Shown: positions 43,122-52,328, numbered from the stretch's first letter. The stretch: DNA of 64,000 bases from Rhizobium sp. ARZ01 (GCF_014851675.1 NZ_JACVAE010000005.1:186001-250000); one strand, 5' to 3'. Notes: a model not told the origin generated them from the letters alone. Translations and numbers: made by a program.

Positions 43122-43147
43122 GGAACAAGCTCTGCCAACACGGCGTT
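43122..43147 (+). promoter_or_regulatory. EcfG-type general stress promoter, exact match
   Basis: GGAAC, 17-base spacer, CGTT on the plus strand, 38 bases upstream of the ATG of the truncated DUF6766-like gene. A functional-looking stress promoter left in front of a destroyed gene. Confidence 0.7.
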
Positions 43148-43185
43148 TCGCCGCCAATGCCACAACAGGAAACGTGGAGTTCGCG

Positions 43186-43323
43186 ATGAAATACCTCAGA
43201 GATAATGGACTGACGATTGTTCTCTTGGCGCGTCGCTCATGCCTTGCCTTGCCGCGCGTTTGCTACCGAATGCCGCAAAAATCCTGGGTTGGTAATGTCG
43301 AACAGGTGCAGCCGTCATTTAGG
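43186..43323 (+). pseudogene. N-terminal fragment of a DUF6766-type membrane protein
   Basis: ATG opens MKYLRDNGLTIVLLA, the characteristic start of DUF6766-type small membrane proteins of Rhizobiales, then the sense is lost at RRSCLALP near 43234. The rest of the first membrane helix and the protein are missing. It runs into the end of the dinB remnant on the other strand, so a deletion between them is likely. Confidence 0.5.
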
Positions 43324-44401
43324 TAGCGATAGAGCAAGCTGTCTTCCCGGCGTTTCTTTGGTGCCTAGAGAGGAAAGCCTCACCCCGAGCAGTCGAATGG
43401 CTTTGGGAAACGGATAGGCCGCTTCCAACAGTAACCTCGTGATGCCCAGCATTTCGTGCTAGTCAGAAAAGGATCTAGCAAGAGTTCGACTACGCGTGAT
43501 CTGCTGGAAGTCCGCATACTTGACCTTCAGTGTGACAGTCTTCGCCGCAATCTGATGGCTTTCGCAATACTGCCAGACTTTGCGGGCGAGGGGCGCGAGT
43601 TCTGCTAGGGCCGCATCCAGCTCCGAGATGTCACTTGCAAATGTATCCTCGGCACCGACGGACTTCCGTTCGCGATCGGGTTCGAGCCGTCGCTATCCCG
43701 CGGGCAATTCCATAGAAGTACGGCCCCGACTTGCCAAAGTGCTCGCTCAGAAACTCAAGCGATTTCGCCTTGAGGTCTGCGCCGGTCTCTATTCCCAATC
43801 GCAGCATCTTCTCTGCGGTCGCCGGACCGACCCCGTGAAACTTTTTCACGGGCAGTGTCTCGACGAAGGCGGGTCCATTCTTCGGGGTAATCACCGCCTG
43901 GCCATTCGGCTTGTTCAGGTCACTCGCCATCTTGGCCAGGAACTTGTTGTAGGAGATCCCCGCCGACGCGTTCAGTCCTGTAACTTCCTTGATGCGGGCA
44001 CGGATTTCCAGGGCAATGTCAGTTGCAATCGTCATGCCCTTCAGGTTCTCGGTCACGTCCAAATAGGCCTCGTCGAGCGACAGCGGTTCGATGAATGGCG
44101 TGTACTCGGCGAAGATCGCCCTGATCTGCTGGGAAACAACGCGATAGACGTCGAACCGAGGCTTGACGAAAACAAGATCTGGGCACTTGCGAGCGGCCGT
44201 GACCGACGGCATGGCCGAGCGGACGCCGAACGTGCGCGCCTCATAGCTTGCTGCCGCCACAACCCCGCGGGCCGCAGGGCTCCCGACTGCCACTGGTTTG
44301 CCACGCAGGCCCGGGTCGTCCCTCTGTTCGACGGACGCATAGAAGGCATCCATGTCCACGTGGATGATCTTCCGGATCAGAGGGGCTGGATCGTCGATCA
44401 A
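43315..44401 (-). pseudogene. dinB: DNA polymerase IV (dinB), broken
   Basis: The 5' two-thirds are intact: IIHVDMDAFYASVEQRDDP with catalytic Asp, SLDEAYLDVTENLKG with Asp-Glu, ASAGISYNKFLAKMASDLNK and FHGVGPATAEKML. After HFGKSGPYFYGIARG the frame shifts near 43690; the little-finger domain continues in another frame (RKSVGAEDTFASDI, KTVTLKVKYADFQQITRSRT) up to a TAG at 43461. The last ~45 codons (LLLEAAYPFPKAIRLLGV) follow in the same frame to 43315. Two lesions therefore separate parts that would make a normal ~350-residue Y-family polymerase. A truncated 256-residue product could still contain the catalytic core. Confidence 0.85.
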
Positions 44402-44417
44402 AGCTTATCCCTTCTGC

Positions 44418-46487
44418 TCACTTCCACATCGAACGCATCCTGGCGGCGACGTCGATCCGCACCTCACGCGCACTACGTTCATTGGCGCTTGCCGCTACCT
44501 TCGGCCAAGTCGTCGCCTCGAAGAACTGCAACAGCGTGGCAGGGATGAACCGGGTCCGGGACGCGTAAACGTGCCGATCACCCTGGCTGTTCTGGCCATG
44601 GGTGAAGAAACGTTGCGGAGTAATGAGCGCTAGGCTGTCTCGCGCCCGCGTCATACCAACATAGAGCAACCGGCGCTCTTCCTCCAGTTCCGCCGTTGTG
44701 CCGACGCCGAGATCGGAGGGAATGCACCCGTCGACGACGTTCAACATGAACACCGAGCGCCACTCCTGTCCCTTGGCGGAGTGAATGGTCGAGAGGATGA
44801 GATAGTCTTCGTCGAGCAGCGGAACGCCTGCCTGATCACTTGTCGCATCAGGCGGATCGAGGGTGAGTTCGGTCAGGAACCTTTCCCGGCTCGGATAGCC
44901 AGCTGCGATCTGCTCGAGTTGCAGGAGGTCTGCCTTGCGGGTGTCGGCGTCCTCGTGGATGCGATCCAGATGGGGTTCGTACCAGGCACGAGCCGTGGCG
45001 ATCTCCGCAGGCCAGCCACCGCCCGCCTTCCTCAGACCGGAAACCAGGGTGACGAAGTTGGTCCAGTCCTCGCCCGTCTTTGGCGGAGGCGGAACTTCAG
45101 CGAGTGAGAGCAGGGGCTCTGGGTCGGCGGCGATGGCGTCGAGGATCTTTCCAGCCGTTTGTGGCCCGATGCCCGGTAGCATCTGGAGGAGGCGGAACCC
45201 CGCGACACGGTCCCGCGGGTTCTGGGCGAACCGCAGGACCGCCAACAGATCCTTTACATGCGCGCTGTCGAGGAACTTGAGCCCGCCAAATTTAACGAAG
45301 GGAATGTTGCGCCGCGTGAGTTCGACTTCGAGCGCGCCGCTGTGGTTCGACGAGCGGAACAGCACGGCCTGCTGCTTGAGGGTGATGCCGACCTCGCGGT
45401 TTGCCAGCACCTGCTCGACGATATAGTTTGCCTGGTCGGCTTCGTCCTTCACGGTGACAAGAAGCGGGCGCTGCTCTGACGGCCGATCCGTCCAGAGGTT
45501 CTTGGTGAAGCGCTCGCGGGCGAGGTCGATGACGCCATTTGCCGCGGCAAGAATCGGTTGTGTCGATCGATAGTTGCGGTCGAGCGTGATGACGTCCGCA
45601 GGCTTCGGAGAAAATTCCTGCGGGAAGTCGAGGATGTTGCGCACCGTTGCCGCTCGGAAGGAGTAAATCGACTGGGCATCGTCGCCGACCACCGTCAGGC
45701 CGCGCCCGCCAGGCTTCAACGCCAACAGGATCGAAGCCTGCAGGCGATTGGTGTCCTGGTACTCGTCGACGAGGACGTGGTCGAACCGATTGCCGATGTC
45801 CTCGGCGAGCTCCGGATCGGAGACCATCTGCGCCCAGTAGAGAAGCAGGTCATCATAGTCGAGGACGTTCTGCGCCTGCTTGGCCTCGACATACCCCGCA
45901 AACAACTGCTTGAGCTGTGCCTCCCATCCCGCCACCCATGGGTAGGTCGCCTTCAGGACATCGGCGACGGAGCTTTCGGAATTGACAACGCGAGAATAGA
46001 TCGCAAGGCAGGTGCCTTTCGTTGGAAAGCGGCTCTCTGTCTTCGACAGGCCGAGCTCGTGCCGAACGAGATTCATCAGGTCAGCGCTATCTTCCCGGTC
46101 ATGGATCGTGAAATCCACGTTGAGACCGATCTGCTCGGCATACATCCGAAGCAGGCGCGCCCCGATGCCGTGGAACGTGCCCGCCCAGGCCAGGGCATCG
46201 GTCATGATCGCCGCATTGTCTCCGAGCACCTGCCGACAAATGCGCTCGACGCGACGCGCCATTTCCGATGCCGCTCTGCGCGAGAAGGTCATCAGCAGGA
46301 TGCGTCGCGGATCAGCCCGATTGACGATCAGATGCGCCACTCGATGCGCCAGTGTGTTGGTCTTGCCAGACCCGGCACCTGCGATGATCAGCAGAGGGCC
46401 GCCAAGCGCTCCATCCGGCAGTCCGACGCCATGTTCGACCGCCTCGCGCTGGCGGTCGTTCAGTTTCTGCAGATAGGTCGAGCTCAT
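44418..46487 (-). CDS. UvrD/Rep-type superfamily 1 DNA helicase
   Basis: A 689-residue ATP-dependent 3'-5' helicase. Q-motif and Walker A: LNDRQREAVEHG and LLIIAGAGSGKTNTLAHRVA; motif Ia LLMTFSRRAASEMARRV; Walker B DHVLVDEYQDTN; motif III VVGDDAQSIYSFRAA; motif IV LDRNYRST; motif V ILSTIHSAKGQEWRSVF; motif VI ERRLLYVGMTRARDSL. It is close in size to UvrD/PcrA but ends shortly after motif VI with a short tail. It lies just upstream of the dinB remnant on the same strand (16-base gap), consistent with a former repair operon. Confidence 0.93.
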   Translation of the reverse strand: MSSTYLQKLNDRQREAVEHGVGLPDGALGGPLLIIAGAGSGKTNTLAHRVAHLIVNRADPRRILLMTFSRRAASEMARRVERICRQVLGDNAAIMTDALAWAGTFHGIGARLLRMYAEQIGLNVDFTIHDREDSADLMNLVRHELGLSKTESRFPTKGTCLAIYSRVVNSESSVADVLKATYPWVAGWEAQLKQLFAGYVEAKQAQNVLDYDDLLLYWAQMVSDPELAEDIGNRFDHVLVDEYQDTNRLQASILLALKPGGRGLTVVGDDAQSIYSFRAATVRNILDFPQEFSPKPADVITLDRNYRSTQPILAAANGVIDLARERFTKNLWTDRPSEQRPLLVTVKDEADQANYIVEQVLANREVGITLKQQAVLFRSSNHSGALEVELTRRNIPFVKFGGLKFLDSAHVKDLLAVLRFAQNPRDRVAGFRLLQMLPGIGPQTAGKILDAIAADPEPLLSLAEVPPPPKTGEDWTNFVTLVSGLRKAGGGWPAEIATARAWYEPHLDRIHEDADTRKADLLQLEQIAAGYPSRERFLTELTLDPPDATSDQAGVPLLDEDYLILSTIHSAKGQEWRSVFMLNVVDGCIPSDLGVGTTAELEEERRLLYVGMTRARDSLALITPQRFFTHGQNSQGDRHVYASRTRFIPATLLQFFEATTWPKVAASANERSAREVRIDVAARMRSMWK

Positions 46488-46616
46488 GTGTCCCCATTCG
46501 GATAAGAATAAATATCTGTACTCGACTGCCGCCTATCTGGGCTTGGCAAATGACCGAGAAATTGACAGCTTGTTGGACGGACGCCGACTATGAAACGCGT
46601 AACGCGCTCTCCCTGA

Positions 46617-46967
46617 TCAGCCATCACCTCCACCCCGCACATCCTTCCAAACCGGCACCTTGATGCTCCGCACCTTCACCAGGTGCCGCACGGTCATCTT
46701 CATCCGCTCCGCCGCACTTGGATTTATGTACGTCAGGTTGATGCCGTCCCTTGACCCACAGCGGCTGCAGCGGAAGCGGCCATCGAGGTCCAGGATTGTA
46801 ACCTCACCGAACAATTGCACGAGGTCACTGGGACGGTAGAAGTGCGACACACTGCACAGGGCGCATCTAACCTTCAGAAGCTGGCCGTTCTCGTCGGCTT
46901 TCGCCAATGTGTGCATCTTCGCCCGGACGGCCGGGTGAATGAAGCCGCGCTGGTAGCTCTCGGGCAC
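46617..46967 (-). CDS. Hypothetical zinc-ribbon-like protein
   Basis: A 116-residue protein with two Cys pairs, RCALC (residues ~35-38) and FRCSRCGSR (~66-69), spaced as a zinc ribbon of the C-x2-C ... C-x2-C type. The C-terminal part (MKMTVRHLVKVRSIKVPVWK) is basic. Start GTG 46967, two bases after the stop of the preceding small gene. Third gene of a three-gene operon. Likely binds zinc and perhaps nucleic acid; no named family. Confidence 0.75.
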   Translation of the reverse strand: MPESYQRGFIHPAVRAKMHTLAKADENGQLLKVRCALCSVSHFYRPSDLVQLFGEVTILDLDGRFRCSRCGSRDGINLTYINPSAAERMKMTVRHLVKVRSIKVPVWKDVRGGGDG

Positions 46968-46969
46968 GG

Positions 46970-47155
46970 TTAGGGCCGCCAGCCACGGGTGTAGCCTGTC
47001 CCCAAGATGATGACGGCAGTAGCCAGCCGCTCTTCCAGACTGTCGCGTTCGGCGAGCAATGTTCTGATGGCTTCCATTGCGTCGCCGTGGTGGAGCTTGA
47101 GTACTTCGGCTGCCTCATCTCGAGGTGGCTCCTCTTTCTTTGCTTCGGCAGTCAT
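46970..47155 (-). CDS. Small helical hypothetical protein
   Basis: A 61-residue acidic helical protein (AAEVLKLHHGDAMEAIRTLL, AERDSLEERLATAVIILGTG) with a possible short coiled coil. ATG overlaps the previous gene's TGA (ATGA), and its own stop is two bases before the next start, so it is translationally coupled on both sides. No family known. Confidence 0.7.
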   Translation of the reverse strand: MTAEAKKEEPPRDEAAEVLKLHHGDAMEAIRTLLAERDSLEERLATAVIILGTGYTRGWRP

Positions 47156-47325
47156 TGAAGTGGCAACTCCATCTGGGCCTTTTTGTTGGCCAGCACATAA
47201 AGTGGGCGAGGGGCGTCCAGCCGCTTCTGCATCTCTTGGCGGCGGGCAAGGATGCGCTCGCGGAGCGCTTTGGAGGCCGCGACTTCGGCGAGAGCTCGGG
47301 CGATTACGGTGTCTGTCTTATGCAT
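47152..47325 (-). CDS. Small basic hypothetical protein, first gene of a three-gene operon
   Basis: A 57-residue protein, MHKTDTVIARALAEVAASKA followed by RERILARRQEMQKRL and ending KKAQMELPLQ. Mostly one amphipathic basic helix. ATG 47325 has TGGAGG 6 bases upstream, the only clear ribosome site of the operon, which runs 47325 to 46617. Function unknown. Confidence 0.7.
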   Translation of the reverse strand: MHKTDTVIARALAEVAASKALRERILARRQEMQKRLDAPRPLYVLANKKAQMELPLQ

Positions 47326-48009
47326 GAGAGAGCCTCCATAAGTGTTCTCTTTTTGTTCCAATTTGCTGCGCGAGTCAAGGCTGGCTGGCTATGGCGAAAG
47401 CACTGTCGCAGGACATTGGCGCTGGCGGAATTCTGTCTGTGGTAGCACCCCATTCGGCGTCAACGACTGGGCGCATGGCCTTCTGCTATGGAGGCACCTT
47501 CTTCACACTGGACGGCGTAATGAAGGCCCATTGTATCGCGATTTGTCCGCCGAGTGACGCGTACCAAGATTCGATCGAGGATCCCGTCGCGACAGCGAGC
47601 GCCACCACCGAAGCCATCGGTCATGCTGTATCACCTTAGGCGAGAGCGCCGGGCAGTAGCGTCGGTCTTGATCATCGAGCCGACCAGTCCCTCCTATGAA
47701 TTCATAGCCGAAATCTTTGGCGATTGGACTGTCGGCCGTATTAACTCGGCCTCACTGCCCGTTTGAGCAGGTGCGCAATACCCCCGGCAGGCTGAGAGTG
47801 TCCAGAGTCAAGAAATTCTTGCCGTTCTGCCAATTTTCTTGATTTGGCTCAGGGCCGGCTTCCTGCACAGTGACGGTGCAAAATCGGCGGTCATCGGCGT
47901 TTGTCACCACGGACCTTAGTGCGCGCTGGGGAGCAAATCTAGCGCCTTGCCTGTTTGTCTGGGAATTTGCCGCGGCCACGGACCGTCGGTGCTTGGGGGG
48001 CGCGTTACA
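47326..48009. other. Region before the ABC operon, one doubtful frame
   Basis: A plus-strand frame 47391-47639 starts MAKALSQDIGAG. MAKALSQD recalls IS630-type transposase starts, and FGV appears one frame over (STPFGVNDW), so a badly decayed transposase end is possible but unproven. The remainder to 48009 holds no recognisable gene; it should contain the promoter of the ABC transporter operon. Confidence 0.3.
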
Positions 48010-48798
48010 ATGGAAGAGGTGGGACAAGCATTGAGCGACAACATGCCGAAGCAGCCTTTGGTCCACGTTTCGGAGCTGAAGAAAAGCTTCGGTTCGCTGA
48101 CTGTGCTTGACCGAATCGATTTCGACGTCGCGCAGGGTGAAGTGCTTGCCATTATTGGTCCAAGCGGGTCGGGCAAGAGCACGCTGTTGCGCTGCATAAA
48201 CTTCCTGGAGACCCCTGATGAAGGGCGAATTCGCCTGGCGGGAGTTGAGATCGACGCTGGACGTCACCCGAGCCAAAAGCAGGTCCTGCAGCTTCGGCGT
48301 CTGGCTGGCATGGTCTTTCAGTCATTCAACCTGTTCCCTCATATGACGGTTCTCGAAAACGTTAGTCTGGCCCAAAAGCGTGTATTGACGCGTTCCCAGT
48401 CCGAGGCCGATGCCCGGTCGATGGAGCTTCTCGATCGGGTTGGTCTTGCTGCCAAGGCCAAGGAATATCCGTACCGCTGTTCCGGTGGGCAGCAGCAGCG
48501 CATTGCCATTGCGCGCGCGCTTGCGCTCAACCCGAAGGTCATGTTGTTCGACGAGCCGACATCGGCGCTCGACCCGGAGCTTGGGCTGGAAGTTCTGTCG
48601 GTCATGCGTGAGTTGGCGGAGGACGGCATGACCATGATCGTTGTGACGCATGAAATGCACTTCGCGGAAAGCGTCTCGGATCATGTGATGATTATGGCGG
48701 ACGGCCACATCATCGAGTATGGGCCGAGCGCCGAAATCATGCGCAATCCCCAATCGGCCCGCGCCCAGCGTTTCCTGCATGCGGTGAGGGATCGTTGA
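48010..48798 (+). CDS. Polar amino-acid ABC transporter, ATP-binding protein
   Basis: A 262-residue ABC ATPase of the GlnQ/HisP type. Walker A IIGPSGSGKSTLLRCINFLE, Q-loop AGMVFQSFNLFPHMTVLENV, signature CSGGQQQRIAIARALALNP, Walker B VMLFDEPTSALDPE and switch His in TMIVVTHEMHFAESVSD. ATG 48010 follows a GGGGGG tract by ~9 bases; an earlier GTG at 47947 is unlikely. Its TGA overlaps the ATG of the first permease. First gene of a four-gene importer placed directly before the hydantoinase locus, suggesting it supplies that pathway's substrate. Confidence 0.92.
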   Translation: MEEVGQALSDNMPKQPLVHVSELKKSFGSLTVLDRIDFDVAQGEVLAIIGPSGSGKSTLLRCINFLETPDEGRIRLAGVEIDAGRHPSQKQVLQLRRLAGMVFQSFNLFPHMTVLENVSLAQKRVLTRSQSEADARSMELLDRVGLAAKAKEYPYRCSGGQQQRIAIARALALNPKVMLFDEPTSALDPELGLEVLSVMRELAEDGMTMIVVTHEMHFAESVSDHVMIMADGHIIEYGPSAEIMRNPQSARAQRFLHAVRDR

Positions 48799-49439
48799 TG
48801 ACCGAGATTGCCGCTCAGGTCATTGTTGGTCTCCCCTGGACCATCGCCGTTACCGCTTCGGCATTGCTGATCGGACTGGTTCTGGGCATGCCGGTGATGC
48901 TTGCACGCAGCAGCCGCTGGCTATGGTTGAGATTGCTTGCCGTCAGCCTCATCACGCTCGTGCGAAGCATTCCGCCCATCGTTTGGCTGTTCGTGATTTT
49001 CTTCGGCATTGGCAGCGGCTATTTCAAAATATCTCCCTTCGCTGCGGCTGTTGTCGGGATGGGCCTGATATCCTCCGCCTACATGGCTGAAATCTACCGC
49101 GGCGCCCTGCTGTCGATCCATTCGGGCCAGGTGGAAGGCGCTTCCGCGCTGGGATTGCATCCGGTCCGGATTTGGATCGACGTCATTGCGCCTCAGTTGC
49201 TCCGGGTGGCGCTGCCGGCAATGGCCACTTTCGCGATCGGACTTCTAAAAGACAGTGCGGTTTCCTCGACGATCGGTGTGCCCGAGCTCACCTTCCAGGC
49301 CAATGCGCAATCCATGGCGACTTACCGGGGCATGGAAGTCTTCAGTTTTGTTGCTGTCGTCTACATCGTGCTTAGCGTGCCGGTGGCATGGCTGTCGCGC
49401 ATTCTGGATCGTCGCCTGCGCGCAAAGGTATCAAGATGA
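48798..49439 (+). CDS. Amino-acid ABC transporter permease 1
   Basis: A 213-residue permease of the His/Glu/Gln/Arg type. About five hydrophobic segments begin with LPWTIAVTASALLIGLVLGM. The cytoplasmic EAA-type loop GALLSIHSGQVEGASALGLH followed by WIDVIAPQ contacts the ATPase. LIRSIPP-like motif VRSIPPIVWLFVIFFG is typical of the family. Starts in ATGA overlap with the ATPase stop and ends in ATGA overlap with permease 2, so all are coupled. Confidence 0.9.
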   Translation: MTEIAAQVIVGLPWTIAVTASALLIGLVLGMPVMLARSSRWLWLRLLAVSLITLVRSIPPIVWLFVIFFGIGSGYFKISPFAAAVVGMGLISSAYMAEIYRGALLSIHSGQVEGASALGLHPVRIWIDVIAPQLLRVALPAMATFAIGLLKDSAVSSTIGVPELTFQANAQSMATYRGMEVFSFVAVVYIVLSVPVAWLSRILDRRLRAKVSR

Positions 49440-50086
49440 ACGTCCTTTTCGAACAAGCAGGCAATTGGCTCCCGCACCTATGGAACGGGCTAAAACTCAG
49501 CCTCGGCGTTACGGCTGCGAGTTTGTTGATCGGGTTGCCATTTGGCTTTCTGCTGTCATTGGGCGTGATTGCGCGCAGCAAGGCGATCCGCCATGGCGCA
49601 CTCGCAGTTGTTGAAATCGGGCGCGGAGCGCCGTCGCTGGTGCTGCTCCAGTTCGCCTATTTCGGCCTACCATCCACGGGCCTGGTGCTCTCGTCGTTCG
49701 CAGCAAGCGTTCTTGCCCTGAGTTGGTCGACTGCAGCCTATTCGAGCGAAATCATCCGGGCCGGGCTCCAGTCCGTGCCGGCGGGACAGAGCGAAGCGGC
49801 TTTGGCAATCGGGATGACGCGGCTCGATACGATGCGTTTCGTTGTCCTGCCTCAGGGCCTGCGTGTTGCGATCCCGGCTCTTCTCGGGTTTGCGATCCTG
49901 ATTTTCCAGACAACGTCGCTGTGTTTTTCAATCGCGCTGCCGGAACTGACCAGCCGCGCCTACGAAATTGGGACGAATACGTTCCAATATCTGCCCGCAC
50001 TTACGCTTGCAGGCCTTCTCTATCTCGCGGTCTGCGTGCCCGCGACCATTATCGTGAGCTGGGTCGAGGCACGGGCGGCTTCTTAA
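49436..50086 (+). CDS. Amino-acid ABC transporter permease 2
   Basis: A 216-residue permease of the same family as its neighbour, the two expected to form a heterodimer. Signature parts: VEIGRGAPSLVLLQFAYFGL and the EAA loop GLQSVPAGQSEAALAIGMTR followed by MRFVVLPQGLRVAIPALLGF. ATG 49436 overlaps the upstream stop; the frame from 49388 is rejected. Followed by the binding-protein gene after 31 bases. Confidence 0.9.
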   Translation: MNVLFEQAGNWLPHLWNGLKLSLGVTAASLLIGLPFGFLLSLGVIARSKAIRHGALAVVEIGRGAPSLVLLQFAYFGLPSTGLVLSSFAASVLALSWSTAAYSSEIIRAGLQSVPAGQSEAALAIGMTRLDTMRFVVLPQGLRVAIPALLGFAILIFQTTSLCFSIALPELTSRAYEIGTNTFQYLPALTLAGLLYLAVCVPATIIVSWVEARAAS

Positions 50087-50117
50087 TCTGCCATCACAAA
50101 CGGAAAAGGGGAATTTT

Positions 50118-50960
50118 ATGAACAATATCACCGGTCGCTCGGCGCTCTGCCTGCTCATTACTGCTTCGGGCGTGGTGTATGCAACCAGCTCAAGCGCGCA
50201 GGAATGCACGCCCAAGCATACCTTCAAGACGGTCGAGGAGGGATATCTTACCGTATCGGCACCGACTTTTCCTCCGTTCTCGATCCCGAAGGGTGAAAAC
50301 GAGGTCAGCGGTATCGACGGTGATATCGTCACCGCGATCGCCGAAATGGAATGCTTGAAGATCAAGGTCACGAAGGTGGAATATGCCACGGCTGTCCCCT
50401 ACGTTTCCTCCGGTCGCACGGACGTTGCCATCGGCAATTATTACCGCACCGAGGCGCGTGCCGCGGTCGTCGCGATCTCCAATCCGCTGTATCTCGATGA
50501 AATGGGAATCTTCTCCAAGGAGGGGATCAGCAAGATCGAAGACCTTAAAGGTCATTCCGTCGGCACGGTTCAGGGCTATCTCTGGGTGGACGAACTGAAA
50601 GCGATCCTTGGAGATGACCTGAAACTCTACAACAACTACGTCGCCCTCTATCAGGATCTTGATACCGGCCGCATCCAAGTCGCCATCGACGGTCTCGGTG
50701 TTGGTGCCGCGGCGCAGCAGAGCGGCAGTGCGCTAAAGGGCATTCAGCTCAAAGTGGCCGAGAAGGATGAGCGCGTTCAGGCTTCGGTGAATGCTGCACA
50801 AGCAGGGCTCCCGCTGTCGAAAGACAACGCTGATCTGCTCGCCGCAGTGAACGCTGACCTGGCAGAAATCCGCTCCTCCGGCAAGCTGGTCGAAACTCTC
50901 GAGAAGTTCGGACTGCAGAAGAGTGCCGCCGACGTCGGCGAGCCGCGCCTGATCAAGTAA
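50118..50960 (+). CDS. Periplasmic amino-acid-type substrate-binding protein
   Basis: A 280-residue solute-binding protein (family 3-like). The signal peptide ends at SSSAQ (cleavage before ECTPKH). Family 3 features are YLTVSAPTFPPFSIPKGENE, VSGIDGDIVTAIAEME, the hinge segment TAVPYVSSGRTDVAIGNYYR and LKGHSVGTVQGYLWVDEL. In the usual Arg ligand position for amino-acid carboxylates the sequence has GNYYRTEAR, so a carboxylate ligand is plausible. AAAGGGG lies 7 bases upstream. Determines what the importer carries; identity unknown. Confidence 0.9.
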   Translation: MNNITGRSALCLLITASGVVYATSSSAQECTPKHTFKTVEEGYLTVSAPTFPPFSIPKGENEVSGIDGDIVTAIAEMECLKIKVTKVEYATAVPYVSSGRTDVAIGNYYRTEARAAVVAISNPLYLDEMGIFSKEGISKIEDLKGHSVGTVQGYLWVDELKAILGDDLKLYNNYVALYQDLDTGRIQVAIDGLGVGAAAQQSGSALKGIQLKVAEKDERVQASVNAAQAGLPLSKDNADLLAAVNADLAEIRSSGKLVETLEKFGLQKSAADVGEPRLIK

Positions 50961-50968
50961 CTGCAAAG

Positions 50969-51000
50969 GGCGCTCGCTCTGCGTCGAATGGGCGAGCGCC
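50969..51000 (+). terminator. Hairpin after the ABC transporter operon
   Basis: GGCGCTCGC pairs with GCGAGCGCC (9 bp) around a 14-base loop, 8 bases past the binding-protein stop. No T-run; may reduce rather than stop read-through into the racemase gene. Confidence 0.6.
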
Positions 51001-51238
51001 TGACTAGGTTACACGGTTCGAACGATGCTCGCCAATGAGCAAGTCGTTCAACAAGCATTGCGCTTGCCGAGACGGTAGATGCCAACATCAACCCTGCCCC
51101 TTCTGTCAAACTCGGTAGAGCTGCGGCCGCCGTCGTGTGAAATGGCGGAATGTGTGCTCAAGGCCGGCGAAAGAAAACAGCGCGACCGGCGGGACCACCT
51201 TCGTCTCAGGTGGTCGCACGCATTCACAAGGCTGAACG

Positions 51239-51970
51239 ATGATTTACACGACACGATCGAGAAGGCAGAACTGGACCGGTGAAACCGTTGGTATCATGGT
51301 GCTAGACTGCGAGTATCCCTATATCCCCGGCAATGTCGCCAATGCGACCACCTTTTCGTTTCCGGTTCGTTATGCCGTTGTTGAAGGGGCCGATAACCAT
51401 CGTCTTATCTTCGACCGTGATCCGGCGCTTCTGGAGCCGTTTATCGCCGCAGCCAGGAAGCTCGAGGCGGAAGGCGTAAGGGCGATTACCGGCGCTTGCG
51501 GATTCATGTCGCTCTTTCAGAAAGAAATTGCAGCAGCAGTCAATATCCCGGTCTTCATGTCCAGCTTGCTGCAGGTACCGTTTATCCATAACATTACCGG
51601 CAAACGGGTCGGGATCATCTCGGCCGACAGCGCAAACCTGACCGAAGAACATCTCGTTAAAAGCGGTATCGCGCGCGAAACGCTGCTCGCTGTTGGCGGT
51701 ATGGAGAAGTGCGAGGCCTTCAGGCAGGCAATCTTCTTTCCAGATGGAACGCTTGATGATGATGCCGTAAGAGAAGGCGTCGTCGGTGTCGCGACGGAGC
51801 TGCAGCGGCAGTACCCTGACCTTGGGGCCATTCTTCTGGAGTGTTCAGATCTTCCGCCTTACGCCCACGATGTTCAGCGGGCGACTGGTTTGCCGGTATT
51901 CGATTTCATCACGATGATCGATTATGTCCACGCGTCCCTCGTCCATAGTCGCTACGCGGGATGGGTCTGA
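51239..51970 (+). CDS. Asp/Glu (hydantoin-type) racemase family protein
   Basis: A 243-residue cofactor-independent racemase-fold protein. The two catalytic Cys of the family are in RAITGACGFMSLFQ (first half) and GAILLECSDLPPYAHD (second half). GKRVGIISADSANLTEEHLV marks the second domain. Members include aspartate, glutamate and hydantoin racemases and decarboxylase relatives. Next to hydantoinase-like genes, racemisation of a cyclic substrate or its amino-acid product is the natural guess, which is inference from context. AAGG lies upstream of ATG 51239. A 358-base gap separates it from the following operon. Confidence 0.85.
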   Translation: MIYTTRSRRQNWTGETVGIMVLDCEYPYIPGNVANATTFSFPVRYAVVEGADNHRLIFDRDPALLEPFIAAARKLEAEGVRAITGACGFMSLFQKEIAAAVNIPVFMSSLLQVPFIHNITGKRVGIISADSANLTEEHLVKSGIARETLLAVGGMEKCEAFRQAIFFPDGTLDDDAVREGVVGVATELQRQYPDLGAILLECSDLPPYAHDVQRATGLPVFDFITMIDYVHASLVHSRYAGWV

Positions 51971-52328
51971 ACGCATTGGCGGGCTGTCACAGCCACTGCG
52001 GGTCAGCAAAAATTCCGTCATAAGGTCTTTGGTGATGAGTGCGGCGAAATCCGCCCCGCTTGCCCTGACCGATTCAGGCAAGAGGCGCGGAACGCCTCAT
52101 GGGCGAAATCGGGTGCCGGCCCGATGCGTTCCAACCATCCCTGGACTGCCATCAGTCTGATTCGACCCAGCGCCGCGTCCGATTGGGCTGGTCGCACCGC
52201 CGGTGTGTTCCTGCGCTTGTGGTAAGGATGAGCAACAAGAAGAACTTGCCTAAGCGCGCTAATTTCTTCGTTTCAAGCACTGGCATCTACAGGCATCGTC
52301 CAACTCGCCTCATGGAGATCGTGTGTTG
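51971..52328. other. Intergenic region before the hydantoinase operon
   Basis: No gene assigned. A minus-strand frame contains RLMAVQGWLERIGPAPDFAH, which looks protein-like and may be the tail of a lost gene, but no family is recognised. The stretch probably holds the operon promoter. Confidence 0.35.

Noticed and set aside
47391..47639. IS630-type transposase
   Set aside because: Only the first eight residues recall the family; no catalytic DDE motif and no terminal inverted repeats found.
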